In this document: piece by piece, positions 1 through 10,117 of the stretch
Layout: the number at the start of each line of letters is the position of its first letter
How positions within the stretch are numbered: the stretch's first letter is position 1
Origin: Sinisalibacter aestuarii
GTDB taxonomy: Bacteria > Pseudomonadota > Alphaproteobacteria > Rhodobacterales > Rhodobacteraceae
Assembly: GCF_027923545.1 (NCBI RefSeq)
Contig: NZ_BROH01000003.1
Location: forward strand, 62,001 to 126,000
DNA: 64,000 bases
Direction of reading: 5' to 3'
Notes under the pieces: generated by a model
Seen by the model: the letters and a program-made list of their open reading frames with translations, nothing else
Databases searched by the model: none
Told to the model about the DNA's origin: nothing
Program-made: the position numbers and the translations under genes

Positions 1-954
1 GGGGGCGGGGCCGAGGCCCAGCATGGCGCGGACCATCGGCACCAGGAAGATATGGCCGCAGACCAGCGACGAGACCGGGTTGCCGGGCAGGCCCACCATC
101 GCCGCCGGTCCGAGCCGGCCCGCCATCAGCGGTTTGCCCGGCCGCATGGCGACCTTGTAGAAGCTCTGCTCCATGCCCAGCTCGGCGGCCACCGGGCCGA
201 CAAGATCGTGATCGCCCACCGAGGCGCCGCCGATGGTGACCACGAGGTCGGCCCCGTCGGCAAGATCGAACACCGTGCGCAGGCTGTCTTCATTGTCGCG
301 CGCGATCGGCAGCAGCCGCACCTGCGCGCCCGCCGCCTCCAGCATCGCCTTGAGGCCGAAGGAATTGGAGGCGATGATCTGGTCCGGCCCCGGCTCTTCG
401 CCCGGCATCACCAGCTCGTCGCCGGTGGCGATCAGCGCCACGTCGGGGCGGCGTGCCACGGTGACGTCGCCCGCATTCATCGCCGCGATCAGCGCCAGAT
501 CGCGCGGGCCGAGCACGCGCGGCGCCTCCACCCTGTCGCCAATGGCGAAATCCATGCCGGCGGGGCGTACATATGGCCCCCGGTCGAGGTCGCGCCCGAG
601 GGTGATCAGGTTGCCGTCGCGGCTCACATCCTCCTGGATGATCACCCGGTCGGCCCCCACCGGCACCGGCGCGCCGGTGAAGATACGCACCGCCTGTCCG
701 GGGCCGACATTGCCCTCGAACCGCGCGCCTGCAGCACTTGTGCCGATCACCTTGAACATCGCATCCGGCTCGGCCTCGACGCCCTTGAGCGCATAGCCGT
801 CCATCGCCGAGGCGGCGAAAGGCGGCTGGTTGCGGCTGGCGATGACCGGCTCGGCCAGAACTCGCCCCGCCGCCTGCGCCAGCGGCACGGTTTCGGTGCC
901 CGTGGGCCGGGCCAGCGCGAAGAGCGCGTCGAGGGCTTCGGCAACGGTGATCAT
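1..954 (-). CDS. moeA: Molybdopterin molybdenumtransferase MoeA (3' end cut by window edge)
   Basis: MoeA inserts molybdate into adenylated molybdopterin in the cytoplasm, the last common step of Mo-cofactor synthesis. The window begins inside the gene, so only the first 318 codons of a family of about 390-410 residues are present. Landmarks read on the minus strand are SAMDGYA near residue 49, RIFTGAPVP near 89, IATGDEL near 174, [11 protein letters not shown] near 238, MRPGKP near 271 and GLPGNPVSS near 287. The ATG overlaps the moaC stop (ATGA), which indicates translational coupling in a trpC-moaC-moeA operon. Confidence 0.95.
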   Translation of the reverse strand, partial: MITVAEALDALFALARPTGTETVPLAQAAGRVLAEPVIASRNQPPFAASAMDGYALKGVEAEPDAMFKVIGTSAAGARFEGNVGPGQAVRIFTGAPVPVGADRVIIQEDVSRDGNLITLGRDLDRGPYVRPAGMDFAIGDRVEAPRVLGPRDLALIAAMNAGDVTVARRPDVALIATGDELVMPGEEPGPDQIIASNSFGLKAMLEAAGAQVRLLPIARDNEDSLRTVFDLADGADLVVTIGGASVGDHDLVGPVAAELGMEQSFYKVAMRPGKPLMAGRLGPAAMVGLPGNPVSSLVCGHIFLVPMVRAMLGLGPAP

Positions 955-1433
955 GTGCCGGCCTCCCAGTCGCCCGATTTGCCGCCGGTCTTGGTCAGCA
1001 GCCGCACGCCCTCGATCCGCATTCCCTTTTCGGCGGCCTTGAGCATGTCGTAGACGGTGAGCGCGGCGGTGGTGACGGCGGTGAGCGCCTCCATCTCCAC
1101 CCCGGTCTGGCCGGAGGTCCTGACGGTCGCCGTGATCCGAACGCCGGGCAGGGCGGGTTCGGCCACGAGATCGAGCGCCACCTTTGTGATCGGCAGCGGG
1201 TGGCAGAGCGGGATAAGCTCGGCGGTTTTCTTGGCCCCCATGATGCCCGCGAGCCGCGCCACGCCGAGCACGTCGCCCTTCTTCGCGTCGCCCGCCTCGA
1301 CCAGCGCCAGCGTTTCGGGCGCCATCAGCACCAGCGCCTCGGCCTGCGCCGTGCGGTCGGTCACTGCCTTGCCGGAAACGTCGACCATATGGGCCTGCCC
1401 GGCGCCGTCGAAATGGGTGAGCTTGCCGCTCAT
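951..1433 (-). CDS. moaC: Cyclic pyranopterin monophosphate synthase MoaC
   Basis: MoaC converts the MoaA product (a cyclic GTP derivative) to cyclic pyranopterin monophosphate in molybdenum cofactor synthesis. The protein has 160 residues, the normal family length. It opens with GKLTHFD at residues 3-9 and carries the conserved [15 protein letters not shown] block around 65-79 and VEMEALTAV near 112. The ATG overlaps the trpC stop and the stop overlaps the moeA start, both as ATGA. The three genes are therefore read as one transcript, although tryptophan and molybdenum cofactor synthesis are unrelated pathways. Confidence 0.96.
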   Translation of the reverse strand: MSGKLTHFDGAGQAHMVDVSGKAVTDRTAQAEALVLMAPETLALVEAGDAKKGDVLGVARLAGIMGAKKTAELIPLCHPLPITKVALDLVAEPALPGVRITATVRTSGQTGVEMEALTAVTTAALTVYDMLKAAEKGMRIEGVRLLTKTGGKSGDWEAGT

Positions 1434-2230
1434 GGCATCACCGGATCGGCAAGCAGGGCGCGGGTGGCGGCTTCCACATCGCCCTGCCGCATCAGGCTCT
1501 CGCCGATCAGGAAGGCGCGCGCGCCCACGGCGGCCATGTCGGCCAGATCGGCGGGCGTGACAAGGCCGCTCTCGCAGACCAGCAGCCTGTCGTCCGGCGC
1601 CAGCTTCGACAGCTCCCGCGTGGTGTCGAGGCTGGTTTCGAAGGTTTTCAGGTTGCGGTTGTTGATGCCGAGCAGGGGCGATTTCAGCAAGGTGGCGCGC
1701 TCCAGTTCGTCCGCGTCATGCACCTCCACCAGCACATCCATGCCCCAGCCGAAGGCGGCATCTTCAAGCTCCGCCGCCTGCCCGTCTTCCACGCTCGCCA
1801 TGATGATCAGGATGCAATCGGCCCCGAGCGCGCGCGCTTCCGCCACCTGATAGGGATCGTAGATGAAATCCTTGCGCAGCGCCGGCAGCGTGGTGGCGGC
1901 GCGGGCGGCGACGAGGAACTCGTCGGCCCCCTGAAAGCTGGGCGTATCGGTCAGCACCGAGAGGCAGGTGGCGCCGCCGGCCTCATAGGCGCGGGCAATC
2001 GCGGGCGGATCGAAATCGGGCCGGATCAGCCCCTTGGAGGGCGAGGCCTTCTTCACCTCGGCGATCAGGCCATAGCCCGTCTGCGTGGCGGCGGCGAGCC
2101 GCTCGCCAAAGCCGCGCACCGGCAGGGCGGCGCGCGCGGCCAGCTCCACCTCGCCCATCGGCCGCGCGGCCTTGCATGCGGCCACGTCTTCCAGCTTGTA
2201 GGCTTTGATCTTGTCGAGAACGTTTGTCAT
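1430..2230 (-). CDS. trpC: Indole-3-glycerol phosphate synthase TrpC
   Basis: TrpC closes the indole ring, turning 1-(2-carboxyphenylamino)-1-deoxyribulose 5-phosphate into indole-3-glycerol phosphate for tryptophan synthesis. The single-domain TIM barrel has 266 residues, the usual length. Visible are [13 protein letters not shown] at 55-67 (catalytic Lys and phosphate region), [11 protein letters not shown] near 118, [10 protein letters not shown] near 190 and the ESGL phosphate loop near 217. It heads the trpC-moaC-moeA operon. In many relatives trpG and trpD lie directly upstream. Here the upstream gene is an interrupted sulfotransferase, so trpGD must be elsewhere. Confidence 0.96.
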   Translation of the reverse strand: MTNVLDKIKAYKLEDVAACKAARPMGEVELAARAALPVRGFGERLAAATQTGYGLIAEVKKASPSKGLIRPDFDPPAIARAYEAGGATCLSVLTDTPSFQGADEFLVAARAATTLPALRKDFIYDPYQVAEARALGADCILIIMASVEDGQAAELEDAAFGWGMDVLVEVHDADELERATLLKSPLLGINNRNLKTFETSLDTTRELSKLAPDDRLLVCESGLVTPADLADMAAVGARAFLIGESLMRQGDVEAATRALLADPVMP

Positions 2231-2297
2231 GGCATGGGTTTACGCGGGCGGCGGCGGTCGGGCAATGCAGGATTGCCCATAGCGGACGGGAACAGGG

Positions 2298-3215
2298 TCA
2301 ATAGCTGAAGGATTCAAAATCCTCGGCATAGATCCGCTCAACCAGAGCGCGTGCCTCGGGATCGCCGGCCAGGTTCTGCGCCGGGTCTGGTTGGCGGTTT
2401 TCGAGTGAGATATCGGCGGGAAGGGGCCGATCGAGCCGGTCGGCGAGATCCCGGTAGAAATCGCCCATCGCTTCGACCCGGCCCGTGAGCGTCGGGCGAA
2501 AAACCGTCGGATGGCTGATCCGGGCCTGGATGCCCCAGTGCGGATCGAGGCAATAGGGGCCGAAATCGGCGATTTCCGCCTCGATGAAATGCAGGAAGCG
2601 GCGAAACCCCTCCACGGTATGGGGCATCGCGCTCCAGTCAAACCCGACGCGGGCATTCATGCGCAGCCGGGTTTCCAGAAATCATGAGGCGCGCAGCTCG
2701 TCGGACCGGCACAGATAGCGGAAGGCGGAGACGGCGCGGGCATAGGGATTGCGCACCACCAGAAGACGCTCCGCCGGCAGCGCCAGAAGATCCGGCATGC
2801 CAAGCCCGAGTTTCAGCGCGCGCGAGAATACCCCGTGATTGGCGAGCTGATGCACCACCGCCGAGGGGTTGATATCGTGCGGCGCGTCGAAATGCACCGA
2901 GAGCGGCCGGCCGAATTCCATCTCGAACAAGAGGTTCAGGGTGGAAGATGAAGCGGCTTTGCCCGCCGAGAAAAACATCCAGCGCTGCGATGGCGGCAGA
3001 ATCGTGAGTTGCAGAAAGCTCCGAATGGCGGCGCCCGGAATATCAGGGCCGAATAGGGGCTGCGAGCGCTGAATTGTCATATGTTCGGCAGGCATCGGCC
3101 CGTAACCGGCGGGGAAGAGCGCGGGATGGTCGGACCGCGATGTCGATGTCGGGCGCTCTGGCCTTTGCGCATCGCTGTGCGCGGGCCGCCGCGACCAGGG
3201 TCGTTTCCAGTTCAT
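2298..3215 (-). pseudogene. Sulfotransferase family gene interrupted by an in-frame TGA
   Basis: The reading frame is continuous over 306 codons except for a TGA at codon 178 (2682-2684). I see no frameshift: the reading Ser-stop-Phe-Leu-Glu-Thr-Arg-Leu-Arg-Met joins the two halves in the same frame. The N-terminal half has a PAPS 5'-phosphosulfate loop-like stretch, MFFSAGKAASSSTLN (80-94), and a 3'-phosphate stretch, RLLVVRNPYARAVSAFRYL (150-168). The distal half (NARVGFDW onward, with FRPTLTGRVEAMGDF) resembles the C terminus of carbohydrate sulfotransferases. The start at 3215 is chosen because it overlaps the upstream stop as ATGA; 3095 and 3080 are later in-frame ATGs. The gene would have transferred sulfate to a surface glycan. 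As written it is truncated unless the stop is read through or is a sequencing error. Confidence 0.75.
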
Positions 3216-3829
3216 CCTCTTATTCGCTCCGTCCGTGCGATGATCATCACCGCGATCAGCGCGCCGGCGCCGTTGAAGCACAGATCGAGCGCGGTGTTGA
3301 GGTAGCCGCCCACGCCGGTATCCTGCACGATCACCACGGCGGAAAACTCGATGATCTCGTTCACCGCGCCGAGCCCCATCGAGGCGAGGGCGGGGAAGGC
3401 ATAGGCCGTCCAGCTCCGGCGGGTTTCGGGATAATGGCGGGTGAGCACGTGCCAGAGCACCCAGGCGGTGATGCCGAAGCCAAGCGCGTGAACGATCTGG
3501 TCGTATTTCAGCAGCGTCATCTCGCTGTCGCCATTGCCGAGAATGGGCAGGATCTGAACCGCATAAAGCACCTGATCGCCCACCGGCACGCCGCCGCCGG
3601 CGCAATGCAGCAGCCCCCAGAGCGCCAGCGCCCAGAGCATCGGCGCGGGATATTCGCCCACCCGCAGCGTGGCCCCGATCAGGGCCATCAGAACCAGCAT
3701 GGTGACGATGTAGATGATGAACTCGTTATTGCCGATGGAGAAGAACCAGGCGGAGAACAGGGCGAGATAGAGGATGACGAATCCCGCAACGAGTTTTTCG
3801 GCGGGTTTGATACTGGCAAGGAATGACAT
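3212..3829 (-). CDS. Polytopic inner-membrane protein, DUF2238/YjdF-like
   Basis: This is a 205-residue protein with about six hydrophobic segments, starting MSFLASIKPAEKLV. Polar landmarks are KYDQIVHALGFG in the middle and MGLGAVNEIIEFSAV further on, followed by GGYLNTALDLCFNGAGA near the C terminus. This His/Glu/Asp spacing between membrane helices resembles DUF2238-type proteins, whose function is unknown. An upstream in-frame ATG exists at 4021, but it would run through sequence unlike a membrane protein and overlap the preceding gene, so 3829 was taken. It ends in an ATGA overlap with the sulfotransferase gene, suggesting a shared transcript. Confidence 0.7.
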   Translation of the reverse strand: MSFLASIKPAEKLVAGFVILYLALFSAWFFSIGNNEFIIYIVTMLVLMALIGATLRVGEYPAPMLWALALWGLLHCAGGGVPVGDQVLYAVQILPILGNGDSEMTLLKYDQIVHALGFGITAWVLWHVLTRHYPETRRSWTAYAFPALASMGLGAVNEIIEFSAVVIVQDTGVGGYLNTALDLCFNGAGALIAVMIIARTERIRG

Positions 3830-3930
3830 GGGCGCCTGCTGTTTTTGATGCGTTGCGGCGAAGATGGCAGGTTTTCTGCGTGGCGGGAAGGACTTGAGCC
3901 GCCAAGCAGAGCACTCGATCGGCGGGCGCG

Positions 3931-5007
3931 CTACTTCTGGCGCGCTGGATTTGTCCACTTCCGTGTTGATATTCGCCGCCTGGCCCGCGCGGCAAGGTTG
4001 CGTAACCCGGCAAGATGCCACCAGGCCCGGCTGGTGACAAAAATACCTGCAATCTGCGTGGCTGCGTCGGCATCGTGAAGGGGCGCCGCCTGGTGCGAGC
4101 GACCCTTTCTGAGCCGCATTCGGACCGACCCGACGGTTCCCGTTTCACCCGACAGCCTTCGTGCAGCGCCAAGTGGGAGGACCGCCGTCCGTAGGAGGGG
4201 CTTTTTATTTTTCTTGCTTTTGTGGCTGGCGGCCACGGAAATCGGACTTCTCTCACGGCGGCCGTGAATGCCCACCTGGAAGGTCATGGGACGAGTTTCT
4301 GACACATAGGTGATTGCCGTTATTTCGCCGCGCGCGGGGTAGGTGAAGGTGAATGGCGGGCGTGCGACGGGCAGTTGCATGATGCTGTTTGCAAAGCTGT
4401 CATTGGCGAAATCGGTGATCAGACGAAGCCGCTCTCCGCGCACGTATCTTGGTTTGGCTGGCGCCGGGACACTGGCTTGTCGCACCGCGCGTTGGGCGCC
4501 CTGGCAAATGAAGTCCAGCATCTCGTCATCATGAGCGTAATGGAGTTTGTCCCTGAAACTGGACTCAGGCAGTCGGGGCACGCCGAGGGAACGGCGTAGT
4601 TCGGCCGAAACATCGAACGGCACTAGCGCGTAATGCGCAAGAAGCGCGAACAAGCGATCATAGTAGCGCGAGCGTTGAGCGCGCTTTTCCAGATGACGCG
4701 GCGTGAATATCAAAGGTGCAACAAGCAGACCCCGGTCCCGTGCCAGGCGAAGCAGATGCTCCAAATGCGCCAGGTAGGTGCGCATTGATTGCCCATTGCT
4801 GACACGATTGGCTTCGTTCAGCGCATATTCCCAGATCAGCACGTCGCCTCGCGTAATGCCGGGATGGGTCAGGATGCGGTATAGTCCGGTGATCGACGTG
4901 GTGGCGCCAACCGAAAGGTTCACGAAATCGGGCTCAACCGCTCGAAATCGGCTGGTCCACCCGTCGCTCTTGAGCGAGTTGGACCCGCCAATCACGTAAA
5001 CCGCCAT
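3931..5007 (-). CDS. SGNH-hydrolase-like protein
   Basis: This 358-residue protein starts MAVYVIGGSNSL after a GAAGGG ribosome-binding site; the ATG eight codons upstream lacks one. The N-terminal half looks like an SGNH/GDSL esterase fold. Ser9 sits in GGSNS, NLSVGATTS lies near residue 30, Asn64 and Asn67 in YALNEAN, and Asp153 and His156 in the RDKLHYAHD block as the catalytic dyad. The last 110 residues (from about 250) are basic and Ala/Arg-rich and are less convincing. They may be a beta-rich accessory domain or a region shifted out of frame. The neighbouring sulfotransferase gene suggests work on surface or secreted glycans. The substrate is unknown. Confidence 0.6.
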   Translation of the reverse strand: MAVYVIGGSNSLKSDGWTSRFRAVEPDFVNLSVGATTSITGLYRILTHPGITRGDVLIWEYALNEANRVSNGQSMRTYLAHLEHLLRLARDRGLLVAPLIFTPRHLEKRAQRSRYYDRLFALLAHYALVPFDVSAELRRSLGVPRLPESSFRDKLHYAHDDEMLDFICQGAQRAVRQASVPAPAKPRYVRGERLRLITDFANDSFANSIMQLPVARPPFTFTYPARGEITAITYVSETRPMTFQVGIHGRRERSPISVAASHKSKKNKKPLLRTAVLPLGAARRLSGETGTVGSVRMRLRKGRSHQAAPLHDADAATQIAGIFVTSRAWWHLAGLRNLAARARRRISTRKWTNPARQK

Positions 5008-5041
5008 GTTCAACCCTTCGGTGGCATGCACCGCGCGATAT

Positions 5042-6358
<1,317 letters not shown>

Positions 6359-6409
6359 TCATACCGCCTGCCGTGCGGCATGAAAAGGCCCCGCTGCGGT
6401 GCAGCGCGG

Positions 6410-7231
6410 TCAGTCGACGTCGATCGCCACCGACAGGGCGAGCGAATTGTCCTCGGTATTGGCGTCGTTATTGCCGAGAAACAGATGCCCCGGCGCGGTG
6501 GCGACGAAGGAGGTGGCGGTGCCCACGGCAATCACCTCGCCATCGCCGACCCGGGCCAGCAGGGTGCCGTAGAGATGGCCTTGATAATCCGGGAAGTTGG
6601 TCAGCCCGCTGCCGTCACACAGCCGCGGGCCGGGGCCGAGGCGCCACTGGCCGCTGGCGGTGAGAGTCACGTAATCGCCCGCCGCCAGCGCGATGCCAGT
6701 GTCGAGCCAGCGGCCCACGCCGGTGGCGAAGGTGGCGGGCACTTCGATGGCATAGGCGCGCATCTGCGCCGGGCGGCGCGGGGCGGGGTAATAGGCCAGC
6801 ACCGCGTCGATCCGCGCCTGTTTGGCTTCGAGCGCGGCACGGATCCCGGCCAACTGGTCGGGATCGCCGGTCTCGGCCATCAGCCCCAGCAGGTATTCGA
6901 TATCGCCCATCTCGCGGGCGATCACCCGCGCATCCTGTGGGCGCAGGGCATTGGGGTCTTCCGGTTCCGGCACATCTGGCTGGCCGATCGCCTCGATGGC
7001 GGCGCGGGTTTCGCGCAGGCGGGCGGTCATCACCGGCACGTCGCGTGCGAGCAACTGGCCGGTGGCGCCGGCCCCCAGGATGCTGGGATGGGTGTTTTTG
7101 ACCACCTGTTTCACCATCTGCTGCATGATCCGGACCGACCACAGCCGGTCGACGGGCGTTTCGCCCTGGGCAAGAGCGGCAAGCGGCAGCGCCGCGATCA
7201 GGGCGGCGCTCAACAGTTTTTGCAGTTTCAT
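6410..7231 (-). CDS. Secreted protein with C-terminal PA-IL (LecA)-like domain
   Basis: This is a 273-residue exported protein. Residues 1-22 are a clear Sec signal peptide ending LPLAALA. Residues 23-150 are largely helical and charged, with no family I recognise. From about 155 onward a beta-rich domain reads RWLDTGIALAAGDYVTLTA, then GHLYGTLLARVGDG, then GHLFLGNNDANTEDNSLAL. This matches the pattern of the Ca-dependent galactose lectin LecA/PA-IL, including the ND/N/D residues that bind calcium and sugar. A periplasmic or extracellular carbohydrate-binding role is inferred. It is transcribed separately from eno, with a 93-base gap. Confidence 0.65.
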   Translation of the reverse strand: MKLQKLLSAALIAALPLAALAQGETPVDRLWSVRIMQQMVKQVVKNTHPSILGAGATGQLLARDVPVMTARLRETRAAIEAIGQPDVPEPEDPNALRPQDARVIAREMGDIEYLLGLMAETGDPDQLAGIRAALEAKQARIDAVLAYYPAPRRPAQMRAYAIEVPATFATGVGRWLDTGIALAAGDYVTLTASGQWRLGPGPRLCDGSGLTNFPDYQGHLYGTLLARVGDGEVIAVGTATSFVATAPGHLFLGNNDANTEDNSLALSVAIDVD

Positions 7232-7302
7232 GGGAGACCTCACGCAAGAGCAAAACGTGAGTGCATGATAAGTGTTTTCTGCCGCAGCCGCCTTGCGACA
7301 GA

Positions 7303-8175
7303 TCAGGCCGCGTGCCGGCGCATGAGCGCGCGTTCGCGCAGCAGCGTGTAGAGGCCGGACCCGACCACGATGGCCGCGCCGATCAGGGTGAGCGCGTCGA
7401 GCCGTTCGTTGAAAACCGCCCAGCCGATGCCCATGCCGAACAGCAGCCGGGTGTAGCGAAACGGGGTGACGAAGCCGATCTCGCCCAGCCGCACTGCCAG
7501 CGTCAGGGCATAATAGGCGCCCATCCCCAGCGCGATGGCGGCGAGGATCATCCCGCCATCGCCGGCCCCCAGCCGCACCGGCCCGCCCGAGGCCCACAGC
7601 ATTGCCGCACCCACCGGCACCAGCATGAAAAAGCCCCAGGACGAGGTTTGCAGCGGATGCACATGGCCGGGCGCATGGCGGGTGACGAGATCGCGCAGCG
7701 CCAGCGCCAGCGCGGCGACGAGGCCAAACAGCGCTTCGGGGCGGAACCCCTCCATCCCCGGGCGCAGGATCACCAGCACGCCCGCCAGCCCGATGCCGAT
7801 GGCGAGCCAGCGCCGCCAGCCGACCCGTTCGCCGAAGAACAGGATCGCGCCCAGCGTCACGAAGAGCGGGTTGGCCTGCAGCAGCGCCGAGGCGAGTGAG
7901 AGCGGGATCAGCGTGAGCGCGGTGACGAAGGCGGCGGTGCCGACGATCTCGCCCGCGTTGCGCATCAGCACCATCGGGTGCCAGAAGCTGCGCGACAGCG
8001 CGCAATAGCCCGAGCGGGTGGCGAGCGCGGCAAAGGCCAGCCCGCCGCCCGCGCCGATATAGATCAGCACCTGGCCCATCGGCACCGTCTGGGTGACGGT
8101 TTTCACAAAGGCGTCCTCGGCGGCGAAGCCGGCCATGGCGAGGATCATCAGAAGCGCGCCGCGCAGGTTGTCCAT
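7303..8175 (-). CDS. EamA-family (DMT superfamily) permease
   Basis: This is a 290-residue inner-membrane permease with ten predicted helices in two EamA repeats. The first repeat begins LRGALLMILAMAGFAAEDAF and the second around FMLVPVGAAML. The start at 8175 follows CCCGGAG, and the in-frame ATG 121 codons upstream lies in the coding sequence of the opposite-strand gene. Family members export amino acids, metabolites or drugs; the substrate cannot be read from sequence. The C terminus ends in basic residues (RERALMRRHAA). Confidence 0.8.
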   Translation of the reverse strand: MDNLRGALLMILAMAGFAAEDAFVKTVTQTVPMGQVLIYIGAGGGLAFAALATRSGYCALSRSFWHPMVLMRNAGEIVGTAAFVTALTLIPLSLASALLQANPLFVTLGAILFFGERVGWRRWLAIGIGLAGVLVILRPGMEGFRPEALFGLVAALALALRDLVTRHAPGHVHPLQTSSWGFFMLVPVGAAMLWASGGPVRLGAGDGGMILAAIALGMGAYYALTLAVRLGEIGFVTPFRYTRLLFGMGIGWAVFNERLDALTLIGAAIVVGSGLYTLLRERALMRRHAA

Positions 8176-8331
8176 CTGGGTGCTCCGGGGGAAGTGGCCG
8201 GCCCCCGATACGCCCTTGCCGGGGGAGAGGGAAGGGGCGTTGGGCGGGCGTGCCATGTTGTCGCCCGAATCTCCGGGCATCCTTGCGGCCGGCCCCGCGC
8301 CAGGCGGGGTAATCGTGCTGAGAGGTGAGCG

Positions 8332-9084
8332 ATGGCGACATCCGGGGAGCGCCCCAGACCTGCGCCGCCGGCATCCGGGGGCGATGAGACCCTCGATGTT
8401 GTCCGCCGGCTGATTGAAGAGGCGGCGGTTGCGCCGGCGCGCGCGCCCGAGCCCGCGCCTGCGCCGGAGCCACGCCCCGTGCCCGCCCCTGCGCCACGCC
8501 CTGTGTCCGCCCCGGCGCCACGCCCTGTGCCTGTGCAACCCGTGTCGGCGTCGCCGCGCACCGTGCCGGTGGAACGGCCCGTCGCGGCTGCCCCGGTCAG
8601 CTCACCCGAGCCGCTGCAGACGCCGCAGGCCAGCCGCTGGCGGGCGTTCACCGCGCACGCCAGCGGGCATGTCCGCCGTTTCCTCAAACGGCCCGATGCG
8701 CCGCGCCGGCTGGCCCTGGCCTTGCTTGTGCTCGCGGCGATCTTCGCGCCGGGCAAGCTGGCCTTCCTCGCCATCCTTGCCGTCCTGATGGCGGGGGTGG
8801 GGTATGTCTCGCTCGGGCCGGACCGGGTGCACGAACTGATCGCCGACTGGCACGACCGGCTTGCCCAACGTGACCCGCAGCGCGCCGAGGCGATCCGCTT
8901 GCGGGCCGCCCGGGTCAGCCGTGCCGCGATGGCGCTGGCCGACCGCTTGCCGGAACGCTGGACCTCGGGGCTCTACCTGCCGGATTTCGAACCCGCCGCC
9001 GAGATGCCCGAAAAGATGAAGCACGACCCGTTCGACCGGCTCGCCGCCGAGCTGCGCGCGGGCGAGGGCGGGGCGCAGGGCTGA
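8332..9084 (+). CDS. Hypothetical membrane protein with Pro/Ala-rich N-terminal region
   Basis: This 250-residue protein belongs to no named family that I recognise. Residues 25-95 are low complexity, built on repeated PAPAPRPVP-like units. Two adjacent hydrophobic segments at about 124-156 (LALALLVLAAIFAPG and AFLAILAVLMAGVGYVSLG) anchor it in the membrane. The C-terminal part is charged and helical and contains DRLAQRDPQRAEAIR. It is divergent from the permease at 8175 and convergent with the OsmC gene, with only four bases between the two stop codons. Similar proteins occur in the Rhodobacteraceae without assigned function. Confidence 0.6.
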   Translation: MATSGERPRPAPPASGGDETLDVVRRLIEEAAVAPARAPEPAPAPEPRPVPAPAPRPVSAPAPRPVPVQPVSASPRTVPVERPVAAAPVSSPEPLQTPQASRWRAFTAHASGHVRRFLKRPDAPRRLALALLVLAAIFAPGKLAFLAILAVLMAGVGYVSLGPDRVHELIADWHDRLAQRDPQRAEAIRLRAARVSRAAMALADRLPERWTSGLYLPDFEPAAEMPEKMKHDPFDRLAAELRAGEGGAQG

Positions 9085-9088
9085 GCGC

Positions 9089-9508
9089 TCAGGCCGAGGG
9101 ATCGACGATTTCGTAATCGTGGCTGAGATCGGCGGTTTTCTGGATCATCGCCGAGGCCGAGCAATATTTTTCCACCGAGAGCGCAATCGCCCGCTCCACC
9201 CGCGCCGGGTTCAGCCCGCGGCCGGTGACGATGAAATGCATATGCACGCGGGTGAACACCTTCGGGTCGGTTTCGGCGCGGTCGGCGTCGAGTTCCACGG
9301 TGACGTCCTCCACCGGCTCGCGGCTTTTTTCGAGGATCGACACCACGTCATAGGCCGAACAGCCGCCCGTGCCGATCAGCACCAGTTCCATCGGGCTCGG
9401 CCCCGGTTTCGGCCCGTTCTCGCTGGCCGCGCCGAACACGATCTTGTGGCCGCTTTCGGCCTCGCCCACGAAAGTGCGGTCCTCGACCCATTTTACCCGA
9501 ACGTCCAT
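9089..9508 (-). CDS. OsmC-family peroxiredoxin-like protein
   Basis: OsmC-family proteins use two cysteines to reduce organic hydroperoxides. This one has 139 residues and starts MDVRVKWVEDRTFVGEAESG. The typical core follows: GPSPMELVLIGTGGCSAYDVV with Cys50, then CSASAMIQKTA with the second Cys near 117. This resembles YhfA-type members. The start at 9508 is preferred over the ATG 18 codons upstream because the family begins here and GAGGCACAGC precedes it. It ends four bases from the convergent gene at 9084. Confidence 0.85.
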   Translation of the reverse strand: MDVRVKWVEDRTFVGEAESGHKIVFGAASENGPKPGPSPMELVLIGTGGCSAYDVVSILEKSREPVEDVTVELDADRAETDPKVFTRVHMHFIVTGRGLNPARVERAIALSVEKYCSASAMIQKTADLSHDYEIVDPSA

Positions 9509-9571
9509 GCTGTGCCTCCTGTCTGGTTCCGACTGGATAGGACGCGCCGCCGCCGGGCGCAACGGGCGGCG

Positions 9572-10117
9572 TCACACCTCGCCCAGCCCCTCCAGCATCT
9601 CGCGCAGCTTCAGCGATGTGTTGAGGTTGCGGGCGGTGGCGGCCACGCCGACATGGCGCTCGACCTTTTCGGCGAGCTTCGAACGGCCGATCCCGTCGGG
9701 CGCGTGCAGATAGAAGGCAGAGTCGGTAAGCCGAAACCGCTCGCTGGATGCGGCAAGCTTGCCCAGCTCGTCCATATCCGGGGCCGTGGGGCGGGCGGCA
9801 AGAAACCAGATATGGCCCGAGGTGGGATCGCCGAAAGCGTCGGGCCAGGGATAGGCGGCGACGATCTCGCCGAAATTCTCGCGGGAAAAGACCATCGCGC
9901 GCGGGCGAAAGCCGCGCTGCGCCTCGATCTCGTCCTCGACGATCTCGCCGAAATTCCGGGCGTCGATCACCCCGGTGAACACCAGGTTGCCCGACTGGAT
10001 GTAGCTGGCCACGTTGCGCACGCCGAGGGTGGCGAGCAGGGCGCGCAGATCGCTCATCCGCAGCGCGTGATTGCCGCCCACATTGATCCCCCTGAGCAGC
10101 AGAACCCAGGCATTCAT
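9572..10117 (-). CDS. DUF1697 family protein
   Basis: This is a 181-residue cytoplasmic protein starting MNAWVLLLRGINVGGNHALRM, the hallmark opening of DUF1697. Also typical are RALLATLGVRNVASYIQSGN at 25-44 and KLAEKVERHVGVAATARNLN toward the end. The family is widespread but its biochemical function is unknown. The ATG overlaps the stop of the PhzF-like gene, so the two are translationally coupled. Confidence 0.85.
   Translation of the reverse strand: MNAWVLLLRGINVGGNHALRMSDLRALLATLGVRNVASYIQSGNLVFTGVIDARNFGEIVEDEIEAQRGFRPRAMVFSRENFGEIVAAYPWPDAFGDPTSGHIWFLAARPTAPDMDELGKLAASSERFRLTDSAFYLHAPDGIGRSKLAEKVERHVGVAATARNLNTSLKLREMLEGLGEV

Noticed and set aside
2682-2684. TGA as a selenocysteine codon
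   Set aside because: There is no SECIS-like hairpin directly after it that I can see, no Cys is expected here in the family, and no sel genes are in the window. A mutated Trp codon is simpler.
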